NCBI GenBank assembly: GCA_963971425.1
Contig: OZ020515.1
Coordinates: 22,192,637-22,256,636 of the forward strand
Origin: Bryoerythrophyllum caledonicum
Lineage: Eukaryota; Streptophyta; Bryopsida; Pottiales; Pottiaceae
Length of the DNA stretch: 64,000 nt
Direction: 5' to 3'
Shown: positions 35,419 to 45,599 of the stretch, piece after piece
Layout: each line of letters begins with the position of its first letter
Numbering within the stretch: position 1 is the first letter of the stretch
Program-made: the position numbers and the translations under genes
The notes under the pieces: generated by a model
Seen by the model: the letters and a program-made list of their open reading frames with translations, nothing else
Database searches by the model: none
Told to the model about the DNA's origin: nothing

Positions 35419-37437
35419 AAACAACGACGCTAGGATGTGAGCAGTGAGCGGTGAGCACTGAGCAGTGAGCAGTGAGGAGGGAGGATAAAAATGGACTTGG
35501 ATATTCTAATTATAGGAATTTTCTATAAATTGTATTTGGAATTTTCTAAAAAAAGTAAAATTTTGCAACCTGTTACCATGGTTTACAAATGTCTTCTGTG
35601 ATTTTTTACTTACAAATGGGCTAAGAAATTGCTTCACATAAAAAATAAATGTTGAATTTTAGGGACAAACCTACTCAAACTTTAATATGGAGTTGACTAT
35701 TTCTCGTCATTAAATGGATGAATAAGTTTGGATGATACATTTCATGGATGAACAGAGTTTATGGATGAATGAAGTTTAGGGCATCCATTCAAAATCTCAT
35801 CTAGTTTTACGAAAATCTCTCTATGAGCGACATGAAATTTATTGGGAAACAAAAATTCTGTTAGTTTACAGTGGTTCAAAATTCATGCCGCATTAAAAAA
35901 TATACCTTTCAAGAGTGAAGATGAATCACTGAACTACAAGATTTTAAAGAAGTCAAAAGAGGTTCTTCTGTGCCAAAGAGCCTACTAGGCCCATTTTAAT
36001 TTTATTCTTTTGTCTAATTTATTTGATTTTTTTTCCCATTCCCAACAACGGGTAGAACATGTTTCAAAAATGTTTTCCTCAACAAATTCTACTATTTCTA
36101 CAAGTGAAAATTGTTGAACTTCACAAGTTTTTTGTGAAGCCCAAAAGGATTCCTCGGTACCAAGGAGCCATTTTGGCCCTCCAAAGTTTTGTGTAGTTTT
36201 CAAAGTTAAACTACAAAAGAGGCATAACTTGCCATAACTACTATGACCAAAATAAGAAAAACTTAGAGATTACTATTGCGGAGTAGGAGCTGTACTTCAT
36301 TGAAACTAAGACTTGGTGCATGTATTTACTTGTCGTCTTCTAGGTTTGCGTTGCACAAGAATCTGTATACATGTAACATAATACAAGTGTTTGCAATTCA
36401 CCCTCGGTTTGCATTGGCCTAATGCTCCACTGCAATGAAGATTATAGTGGAAGCAAGAATTTTAGTGTTCAAAATTACATAAAATTTTGGAGTGCCAAAT
36501 GGGCACTTTGGTACCGAGGTGCCATTTTTCCCCTCATTCAAACTATGTAAAGTTATAGTGGAAGCAAGAATTTTAGTGTTCAAATCTTCATGGAGTGCCA
36601 AATGGGCATTTTGGTACCAAGGTGCCATTTTTCCCCTCACTCAAATTGTAGTGGAAGCAAGAATTGTAAAACTATGTAAAATTGTAGTGAAAGCAAAAAA
36701 TTTTGTATTCAAATATACGGAGAAGTTTGAAGTGCCAAATAAGCAATTTGAATAACCCTTAAGGAGAATTTTTTATAATGGGCGGTAATTAATTTTATTT
36801 TATTTTATTATATTTTTATACTCTCTTTTTGGTTTTCCTTGGTTTCGCCCTCAGGGCACTCTTCGGTATTGAAGAGCCCCTCGGCTTGTTTTTTTTTTTA
36901 ATTTTTTTTTGTTTCGCCGTCATGACCCTCTTCGGTAGCAAGGAACCCTTTGACTGGTTTTTTTGTTTTTTTTGTTTTAAATTTTTTTAAATTAATTAAT
37001 TAATTATTGGTTTTGCCCTCATGACCCTGCTTGGTACCGAGAAGCCCTTCGACTGGTTTTTTTGTTTTTTTTTGGTTTCGCCCTCAAGGCCCTCCTCGGT
37101 ACCGAGGAGCCTCTCAGCTGATTTTTTTTTTTAATAAATTTTTTTACTAATATTTTAGAAGTTGCTATATTTTTTCAAACTATAAGTTGAGCAATCATTC
37201 ATCTACATTCATCTATCTACATTCATCCATCTATCTACATTCATCCAAATATCCTCCAAATAGTTTATTTCCGAGTTTTTTAATCAAACTTTCTCCCATT
37301 TTGATCTTTTTTCATATCACATAAATAAGTCACAATGTAAAGTTGTTTCTTGTTAATCACCCCAAATCTATGGTTATAGGGTTCCCAACTGAAAAAAATA
37401 GATTGCTTACTACTCACTGCTCACATTCTAGCATTCC
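35419..37437. mobile_element. Mutator-like non-autonomous insertion in the DNMT
   Basis: A 2019-bp AT-rich block interrupts the methyltransferase. TGCCTGCCA occurs immediately outside on both sides (35410-35418 and 37438-37446), a 9-bp duplication as expected for Mutator-type elements. Removing the block and one copy restores continuity of the methyltransferase frame. Inverted repeats lie just inside the ends: 35429-35448 and 37413-37432 match at 19 of 20 positions. The outermost 5-10 bases do not match, which is unusual. There is no transposase. Confidence 0.78.
36841..37118 (+). repeat. CTCGGTACCGAG palindromic repeat modules
   Basis: Four ~45-bp modules (about 36841-36892, 36911-36958, 37012-37055, 37074-37118) read GGTTTCGCCCTC, then CCTC-TCGGTACCGAG-GAGCC, separated by T-rich spacers. 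Related GGTACCRAGG units occur near 36150, 36508 and 36610. They form short hairpins and lie inside the insertion at 35419-37437. Confidence 0.8.
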
Positions 37438-37750
37438 TGCCTGCCATAGATATGCCTTGGCAAAGTCATCCTGCAATGACAAGATCCACATGATCCACAC
37501 GATGAATGTCATCATCTAACAGCAAGGAAATATCGCCCACAAGTGTAGAGAAAGAAGTTTTGATGGCACTAGTGACCAACAATTCTGGAAATTGTGTCCT
37601 CAGTCTCCGTGTGTGACGTTTGGCCACATGCCTTGCTGCTTCATCCACATCCACGTAAATGTAGCGCTTAACTTTGATCCCAACTTATAAAACAATTGCC
37701 AACCTTGTGCCAATTCCTCCAAAGAGCTCCAACAATACAATGCCATCTGT
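37438..37750 (-). pseudogene. retrotransposon C5-DNA methyltransferase, N-terminal part
   Basis: Motif I (LLELFGGIGT, about 37745-37710) binds S-adenosylmethionine. After a stop, YIYVDVDEAARHVA matches motif II and VDHVDLVIAG leads to motif IV. The catalytic Cys codon is retained at 37460-37462 in an LCQG context; families usually read PCQ preceded by Gly-Trp or Gly-Gly. Here a TGA stands at 37466-37468, where I infer an original TGG. The frame then runs into the inserted transposon. These enzymes methylate cytosine at C5. Confidence 0.92.
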
Positions 37751-38620
37751 TGGTGCCTTCCAATGGATGGTGGCAATGTCTAATGGAGGCCCTAGGTCTT
37801 GGTCAGTTCCAAGCTCCTGTTGCATCTGTGGTTGTATAGAATGTTGCCATGCCTCTTCCTCTACTAACTCTACGGCCTCCCTCAACTCGGTGGTGTTACT
37901 CCACGTCGCCTGAATCCCAGGTTGGTATCCTTCCTCCTCTCCACCACTCGTGTTGCCCATATAGACATCCACCTTGTCTGAAGTGTGGTGAGCAATGGAA
38001 GGATCCTCAAAACCTGTCTGAAACCATGAAGGCTTCATATTCAAACATCCAGAGAAGGCAAACACGTCAGCAAAGTTACCAGTAAGAACTCGAACAAATC
38101 GAGCTGGCAGCTGAGCCTTCCGCCCATCTCCTACTTGCCATCCTGGTCTATAGCTTGCTGACTCATCCCAAAAATCCAAAGTGAATCCCATAGGGTATAG
38201 CACCGCCGAGCCCATCAAGACATCATACGACTTGGCCTCCGTGACTATTGCCTTCACCTTCATGGAACTTGCATCTGCTACATCACTTTGATTGAGTTGT
38301 AACACCAACTCAACACTTGTGATCCCTTTAGCGTGCTTTGTACCCCCCATGGATGTGCTAATGGTCCAGGGACACTTCTCCAAAGTATCCCCAGTTAAAC
38401 CCAACCTTTCAATAGCGGACGCTCCCAACATCAACGGTTGAGCTCCTAAATCCATAAGCACACGTTGAGGTACAAAAACCTTCCCCTTAGGCCCAACGAG
38501 TTGAAAAATGCATTGGAAATTATCAACCACTACCACACCAGGGGTAATGGATGATCTCTCAATCGCAGGTCTAGCGGCCATTGTCTTCACACGCATGGCT
38601 GCTAAAAGTAGCCCCTCCAC
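37750..38620 (-). pseudogene. gypsy aspartic protease and linker
   Basis: VLMDLGAQPLMLGAS near residue 55 is the retropepsin active-site region, with Leu where D-S-G or D-T-G is usual. SYDVLMGSAVLYPMG further on matches the second conserved block. About 120 residues of acidic linker (VELVEEEAWQH) lead without a stop into the methyltransferase. The protease would process the polyprotein. 38630-39205 upstream holds two short linker frames separated by stops. Confidence 0.8.
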
Positions 38621-39280
38621 GTTGTCACTCTAGCTCTCCTCTGACTTGATTTTCTCTGTCTTCAACACATTAAGCTCCGTGGAGTTATCCAACTCATACA
38701 TTGAGGCTATAGTCTTGAATACCTCTGCCACACTGAAGCCACCTTGTGACAACATCTTAGCAGAAAATAAAGAGGCTTCCCACACGGAAGTTGTTGCCTC
38801 CATAAGTGCTCCAGAACCTCCTGTGAGTCCTCCAGCTCGTGGTGAGGCTCGTGTGGGTGTTGCCACTGGTCATGGTGGAGGCACCATCGACGACGTGGGC
38901 ACCATCTCTTCTAATGTGAAGGATTGAGGCAACCTTACTTGTCGATTATCCTTTCCATGGTGAGGATCCAAAGTTGGACTAGCTCCACGTGGAACATCCT
39001 TGGAACTTGGAGTATGACTCCGTGTGAGGGCATAGGCCTCCTGTGTGCCATCCCTGATGGCAAGTGCCATGCCACTCAACATGAAGTCTTCAAACTCATC
39101 ATCCACGGAACTAAAACCGCCCCCAGCATGGAAACTGGGAGTAACATGAGGTTTGTTACCTACCACAGTAGTATTGGCACTCATTGCTTTCATTTTGGCC
39201 TCCAACTCTGCAAATTAGGCTTTCCAGCTCTTCTTCTCCCCTCCAGTGGTCTTGGACTCCTTCTCCTTGCCTCCTTTAGC

Positions 39281-41129
39281 TCATTTGTTCCCCGTACGCT
39301 TCAACTCTGGATGGAGCTTCCAGCAACTGGCCTCTGCATACCATTTGGCACCGCAACCTGAGCAAAAACCTCTAGTCTGAGGTGTGGAAGTCTTACCTTC
39401 CTTGCAATTCTTCCTCTGATGTTCTGGCTTCGTACATTTGAAGCACAAGGCACCACAGTCTGCAGTATACGAAGGGATAGCCACCTTGGCCACCTTAACC
39501 TTCTCTGGGACCTTCTCTTCACGTTTGAAAAATCTCATGGCCGCCTTCTCTTCCAGTATATTTATCTCAATCCGCTCTGAGGTCTCAAAAACAAACCGTA
39601 GTGTCGTGGGTACTCCCAATCGCAACGCCTCATTGCGAACCAAGGATTTTAACTCCTTGTCCAGGATACTGTACCAATGTTGCACTGCCCGTTGTTCTGT
39701 AACTCCGTAAGTGGCTGAGATTAGTCTCTTTAATCTTGCATGAGCCTCTCTCAGAGACTCGTCACCTCCACATGTGAAGGAACAAAGGGCCTTCATCTTA
39801 TCCGCCGTCTATCCTTGGTAGTCTCTATGGAGTTGCACGAAGAATCCCACGGTGGGATTGAATGGAGGTGGATGATTTACCAGTACCTCTGGCTACTCCA
39901 CATCCTCTATTGTGCTCGTGCCTTCGTCTATCTTCCCCTTGGACAAGAGTGGGGGTGTCATCCTCGGTGCTCCACCGAACACGTCCACGTAGTTCGGTGC
40001 GTAGAAGTCTCTCAAGGCCATAATTTTGGTGAAATGAGCCGCCTCGAACTCTCCGTAGTCCGCCACTGGAGCTCCCTCCATACACCAAACAATGCCTCAC
40101 ACCATGTACGGATTAAAATTGAGGTTACGAGACTTCTGAAGTTCACACCACATGGTGAACTCCCTCTTGAAGTCATCGACTTTGTTGGTGCCCGTGGCCC
40201 CCGAAAATCTTCGTACCCCTCTTTCTCCACCTCCATATGGTGAAGCCATCTCCTCCCAATCAAAGTATGATTGGTAGGGTTTTATGGGTAAAACTGGGAC
40301 TTGAACACTCGCCTGTGGCCTTTCAAGAAATTCCTCCTCTTCTACTAGTGGCAAAGCACTGTCCTTTGCCTCTTCTGGTTGACCACAAATTTCTGTCAAC
40401 ATTCTTTTACTAGCATCTACTGAGAAGGGGTGTTTCTACGTGTAAAACCGAGACCCTTCTAGTTATCCGGATTGCTACTTGGGTGCTCTACTCGAACAAT
40501 CGCCAGGCCTCATGGGTTCCTCTCATCTCTGGAGCATAAATCGTAGGTGTCACTACCTAATCCAGCAACTCTAAGGTAAGAATATCCCACACACTCAAGG
40601 CACGCTCTTGCCACGTATTAACCTCCCACTGCCAGGTAGTGTGGAATAAGAACCCTTCACTCTCGAACTCGGTGAAAATGAGGGAGAAGGTGAGTAGTTG
40701 GATGCCTGAAGAGAAATCCTCTATCTTTACACCATACCTTGATCCAGAATTTGGTAGGACCACGGCCGTACCTTCAATCACCAAATCCTCCACCCTGACT
40801 TGCCCACGAGCGCGGCATAGAGGTGCTGGAATTCCCTCCTTCACCTGAAATGAGCGGATCTTCTGCACCCTACCTAGTGAAGTCCAATACTTCACTGATT
40901 CCGCACTCAATACCTTCGTGCCTGGTTTACACAAGTTCTAGGGCCTCGTGCGAGATTTGGCTATAAGAGAAAATTCAAAGTCCCCGTGGCTACTACTTGT
41001 TGTGGAGGGAGAGCCTCTCACTTGCAAGTTCTGCAAGCAGGTGATTAAGGTGTCCAACACCTCTCCATTAATTTCCACTTTAGGCCCACTAGCCTTCTCA
41101 GGTTTCTGAGACTTACCTCTTCCCTCCAT
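39281..41129 (-). pseudogene. gypsy Gag with N-terminal extension
   Basis: The pieces are 41129-40938, 40934-40557, 40402-40097, 40081-39893 and 39796-39281, separated by stops or frame changes. The last piece contains the helical gag core (TYGVTEQRAVQHWYSILDKE) and CFKCTKPEHQRKNC, a CCHC knuckle. A second Cys cluster follows (CSGCGAKWYAEASCW), an atypical knuckle. Gag forms the particle and packages RNA. The N-terminal ~250 residues, including an SRYGVKIEDFSSGIQLL segment, match nothing I know and may be family-specific. Confidence 0.8.
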
Positions 41130-41399
41130 AGTCCATAATTTTGAATTCCAAATACCCTTGAATCACCTTATACCATGTCACTAATGTTCCCACAAGCTTC
41201 CAAGCGTCCACTTTATCCTCCTCCAAGCGCTATGAGTATGTAATCACCTTTGAACCTCCTCATAATCAACCTTGATACTCGGGTAATCTCATACGCAGAG
41301 CCTCTTTAAACTTCATACACGTATGGCTACCGAAGATATGGTCCCGATGCGGATACAGAGAAAACCGAATACCTTACGATGTGGGTACCCTTGCCATAT

Positions 41400-42310
41400 A
41401 CGAATAAGAGCTGTGGGGAACGGGCTTCAACATCCAGGTATCGATACTTTAACAGGGTATCAACATATCGGCAGGGTTTCAATACATTAGTAGGATAACA
41501 AAGCGCATGCGGGTATGAGTATCAAACCGGGTATAAAAAAAGAACCGGATATCAGCCCTAACCCGAGTATAAGCACACTCAACCGGGTATCAGCAGAACC
41601 AAGGTATCAACTCGAACCAAGGTATCACTCGAACCAGGGTATCAAAACTAATGCTAGGTAACCACACCTATGTAGATTATCAATCCCGACTGCCGGTCAT
41701 CAACCCGACAGCCGTTCATCAAACCGCACGTTAGGTTATCAACCCGCATTCCAGGTTATCAATCCGACTGCCGGTCATCAACCCGACATCCCGGATATCA
41801 AACTGTGTCCAGCCTATCAACCTCTCACTCGGGTATAGGTATCAGATACCGGATATCAGGTGGAAGCCCAGGTACCAGGCTTACGGTGGGTATCAATTTC
41901 AAAATCCGGGTGTTATTAGCCAACCAGGGTACCAGCGGCGGACATGATATCAATAGACACCGGGTATCAGACCCACGAGGGTATCAAGCCCAAACCAGGG
42001 TATTAAACCAACATCAAGGTATCAATCCATGCTAGGGTATCAATTGCGGTCCAGGTATCAATATGATAACCGGGTATCGACAACACAATCAGGGTATCCG
42101 CTCTCACTCCCGGGTATACACCCACTGCTGGGCATCAACCAACTGCCTGGGTGTCACTAACAGAACCGGGTACCAACTAAAGAATTGGGTACCAGTAGAG
42201 AACCGGGTATCAGTAGTCAACCTGGGTACCCGCTAAACAGGAGGATATAATACACGGGCATGGTTTCAGAAACGGGCAGGGATCAGTAGCAAGTTGGGTA
42301 TATGTGCCAT
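41400..42310 (+). repeat. degenerate GGTATCA-rich array
   Basis: Dozens of units built on (A/C)CCGGGTATCA, spaced roughly 20-30 bp apart but not in strict phase, fill about 900 bp. Variants include GGTACCA, GGTTATCAA and CCGGTCATCAACCCG. The same motif reappears at 44040-44110 and 55440-55530 inside the LTR-like pair. No coding frame is apparent. Confidence 0.8.
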
Positions 42311-43689
42311 GCGGGTATCAGTGCCGTTCCTGTGGACGCTGTGCACACTCCCGCGTTCTGTCTGTGCACACCCTCGTTGTACACACTCTCATGTCTGTCT
42401 AGGTGCACACTCCCGCTGAACACACTCCCGCGTTTGCGCTTCTCCCTCGCTGCCTCACACACTCGGTCCTCACACACTCGCCCCAGGAGCGTTCCCACCT
42501 GCTACTGCCGGCTTCACGTGAATAACTGAACAGAGTCCCTGGTGGATAAAGCCCTTTCAAGTAAGATCCTCGTCGTACACAATGTACGCCGTGTTTACAA
42601 ACATTTGCAGCGGGATCACCACCGAAAACCGCACATTGGATCCCCAATCTCCGAAATGAACTCCCCTGCAAGAAGCAAAAACAACACTTCCTCGTCACGT
42701 GCGTACCGCTAGCGCCTCAGCTTCGTCGCGACCACGTGCGTCAGCGGCATCAACTCCTCCGTCTCGCAAACACGGCTGCTATGAATGGGCGGTCTCGGCA
42801 CAACACTTCCTCCTCAAGTACTACCGAAAATCTTCCTTCTACGATGAAGCCGCCAGCTCCCGCCCTCCTCGTTCGTAAACGGCCACGCCAACACAACACG
42901 CCTCCATTGCAATCAGTCCGCTCGACACTTCCATCACAGATCGCTCGCGCTCCTGCGCGCGCATAGATCGCCGTGCCCACACCACTCCTGCAAGCACCAG
43001 TTCGACCGCTTCTACAAGCGACAACAACACTCTCGAACGAGACAGACACTGCCGCACGTAGCGGATCTACAGATCCTCACACAAAGTATGGATAAAGACG
43101 AAGGTCAACGGACTATCATCCACTTGGATTGGCTTAGAGTTGAAATCCGCCACTCATTCTCACCCTTATCCAATGGATTTCATCCACTTAGCTAAGCACA
43201 CTTGAGGTTTTGCAACAAAATTTCAGCACTAAAACATTGTTCAAAAACACCCTAAACACAACATTTTGAAGGTTTTAAGTATCACTAAATCACTAGGAAT
43301 ACACTCATATCTTAGCGATGATCTTTTTCAAGTAATAAAGAAGTAGAAAATACTCATAAACTACACATAGTCAAGCCAATGCCATTCTTAAAGAATGGTC
43401 GCATAATAACAATGAAGTTAAAGAAGTGCACGCACGCACGCACTCTCTCACTCCATCACGTGGGAGACTCAACTTGAGAAAGATGAGTCTCCCCACACTA
43501 CACGTGGAGGTCATTTGGACTCCAAGTCCCAAATGAGGTGTCAAAAGACACCACCAAGGCCCTAAAAGTCAAAAGACTCTAATACTAACTCTAATTAATA
43601 ACTAAAGCTAGCATCTAGGTCTTCCTTGAGCCGTTTAACCTCCTAGTTGGTTTATAACGCGTAAACCAACCTCCACAAACCCTCCAACG
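42311..43689. other. low-complexity region, no gene seen
   Basis: A CACACTCCCGC-type degenerate repeat occupies 42338-42484. 42500-43060 is moderately GC-rich with open frames on both strands but no motifs. A (GCAC)n run lies at 43425-43440. This may be internal or LTR sequence of the element whose LTR-like part starts at 44505. Confidence 0.4.
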
Positions 43690-44505
43690 CGTCGAACCTG
43701 ACAAAACCCTAGTTGTAACTCCTTGTCTTCTTCTTGAAACCCCAACTCCCAAAAGATATAGAACTAAACTTGTTGAGAAAGAAGAACTAGGAGCAAGAGG
43801 GAAAGAGAAAAGAGAGAGAGAGAGAGTTAAAAACTATGGGGGAATATTTGGGAGAGAGAGAGTTGTGGCGGTAGGGAGGGAGAGAGCTGAGAGAAAATAA
43901 AAAAATAGGGCGGTAGGGTTCGGGGTCGGCGAGGACGTATTGAGTTGGCGGAGTTGGCAGGGGCTGACGGGGGGATCGCCTCCCTCCCGACCAGTTGGCC
44001 CCCCGGTCAGGGCCCGCGGTCGGCTAAGGCCCGGCCCTGGTAGCCAGGACCCTGGCCCTGTTGGTTTCCGGGTAGGTATCCGGGACAATACCCGGTCCTG
44101 CCCGGGTATCAGCCATATTTTAATTTTTAATTTTTAATTTTCTAATAATTCTCTTATTATTTTCTTTTCTTCTATTTTTTCTTTCTACCACTACTACTAA
44201 CTACCTTCTAAACTAAACTAGTTAATTTAGATTTAAGTGGTGATTTTAGACTTACGTCCCAGGATCTCTCCCAGGAGTCTTTTGAAATTGTTTCCTAGGA
44301 CCTAAATCAATGATTTTAAGACCCGGTTTTATCACCACTATAAATCTAATTAACTACTTAAGCATTTTCCTATTTTCTCTATCCGCTATCTAATCTAATT
44401 TCACACAATACTAACTACTTTTCTAGTTAACTAATACTAAAAACCCTATTTTAACTATTTTTTTGGTAGAGGCGACCAAGTGGGAGTTTTATACTCCCTA
44501 ACCTC
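43690..44505 (-). repeat. LTR-like sequence, copy B (inverted partner 54979-55760)
   Basis: The reverse complement matches 54979-55760: an AAACTCCCACTTGG-like start, ACTTAAGCATTTTCC-type AT-rich body, CCGGGTATC units, a CT-rich tract and GGAGTTGGGGTTT. (GA)n runs at 43810-43862 correspond to the CT tract of the partner. It is probably the LTR of one retroelement family present twice in opposite orientation. Confidence 0.75.
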
Positions 44506-44550
44506 CGACTGAGCTTCTGGAACTCACCGGACGACCCGGAATAGATATTA

Positions 44551-45583
44551 TGGAGCTGCTGACTCATGTGGCGTGGCGAGCCGTCCTACTGAATGAGACA
44601 AATGCGGATAGCGTCGAGGTTAACAAGTAGGTTCTACACAACGTAGGAGTCAAGGAGATTGCCGACATCTTTCCACGGCTGAAGGAGCTCCGAACCAACG
44701 AGGTCCGGTTGAAGGTGTTGGAGGACCAGTAAGCTTCCTCATCCGGGATCGGACAAGACTCCAGGAGAAGCTCGAGGAGACGAATGCAACCTTGGCAGAA
44801 GCGCAAGTGGCATAGAAGGAGGCCGAGGAGCAGGCAGACACCTCTGCCGGAGCATTAATGGAAGTCCCGACAACGCTCAACTTTTTAGTCAACACGGTCA
44901 ACCGGAGCCTCCTCTTTAGGGAGATTCTAGAGAATGAGAAAAAGATCAATCGTAGACTGATTATCTGGTTCCTCCTTGACCACGGCCAGAAGATGGAGAA
45001 GAGTTGGGGACGAATGCAGGAGCTGGTGAGTAACCTTATTCGAGAAGGACCAGAGACTCAGGAAACCCAGACTACCAAAGATCTAGCAACTCCGGTAAGA
45101 ATCACCACAATTTCGGAGGTAGCCGGATCATTTGGGAATGTGGAGAGTTCCGAGCAGTAGGAGCGACATTGGAAACTTCTAATCTTGCCTCTCCCATGAG
45201 CTGGAGCAAGATGCCCCTCCCGAGCACGGAAATGCTCAAGACCTGGAAGAGCTTGCTTCCGGAGGGACTCTCGGAAGAAACTCGTCCGATCTTCCGGCTC
45301 CCCTCGTTATCACCCCCTGAAGTTTGTCGGAGGTAAACTTCACCGATAATGGTGCGATCCATGGAGGAGGCCCCCAACCCAAGTGGAAGATTCATGGACC
45401 TGATTGAAAGGCAGATCGGAGCAACCAGAGAACCGGCAACAAAAGCTGTGTAGTCACCAGACGAACAAGCGGCACAAGCTTCCGGATCCGGATCACGGCA
45501 GCCAAAGCCGACCAGAAAGGAGATAGAGGAGTCTCCTAGGCGTAGGAGTCCTAGGCTCAAAGGTGTTCAAGTCACTCTGTGAG
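44551..45583 (+). pseudogene. gag-like retroelement relic with coiled coil
   Basis: A + strand frame from 44551 reads MELLTHVAWRAVLLNETNAD. It continues past a TAG into a helical stretch (IADIFPRLKELRTNEV), shifts frame (LIRDRTRLQEKLEETNATL) and runs to 45160. A second frame, 45197-45583, has TAA and TAG interruptions and ends in a basic RRRSPRLKGVQVTL tail. Long amphipathic helices plus a basic tail suggest a gag. It abuts the LTR-like copy B but points the other way, so they need not belong together. Confidence 0.45.
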
Positions 45584-45599
45584 ATGAAATAACTCCTCT

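Larger units (their letters stand above)
31249..41129 (-). mobile_element. Ty3/gypsy retrotransposon with DNMT and PHD domains
   Basis: Reading the - strand from 41129 down: an N-terminal region, gag with two zinc-knuckle-like motifs, aspartic protease, C5-DNA methyltransferase, reverse transcriptase, RNase H, integrase, PHD finger. The RT-RNase H-integrase order is that of Ty3/gypsy. A 2.0 kb DNA transposon (35419-37437) splits the methyltransferase, leaving about 7.9 kb of element sequence. In-frame stops and a changed integrase residue show this copy is inactive. A possible primer-binding site (TGGTATAAGG on the - strand, about 41167-41178) lies upstream of the first codon. Confidence 0.96.

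Noticed and set aside
41400..42310. CRISPR-like regular repeats
   Set aside because: Units vary in sequence and spacing, there are no unique spacers of constant length, and the window is eukaryotic.
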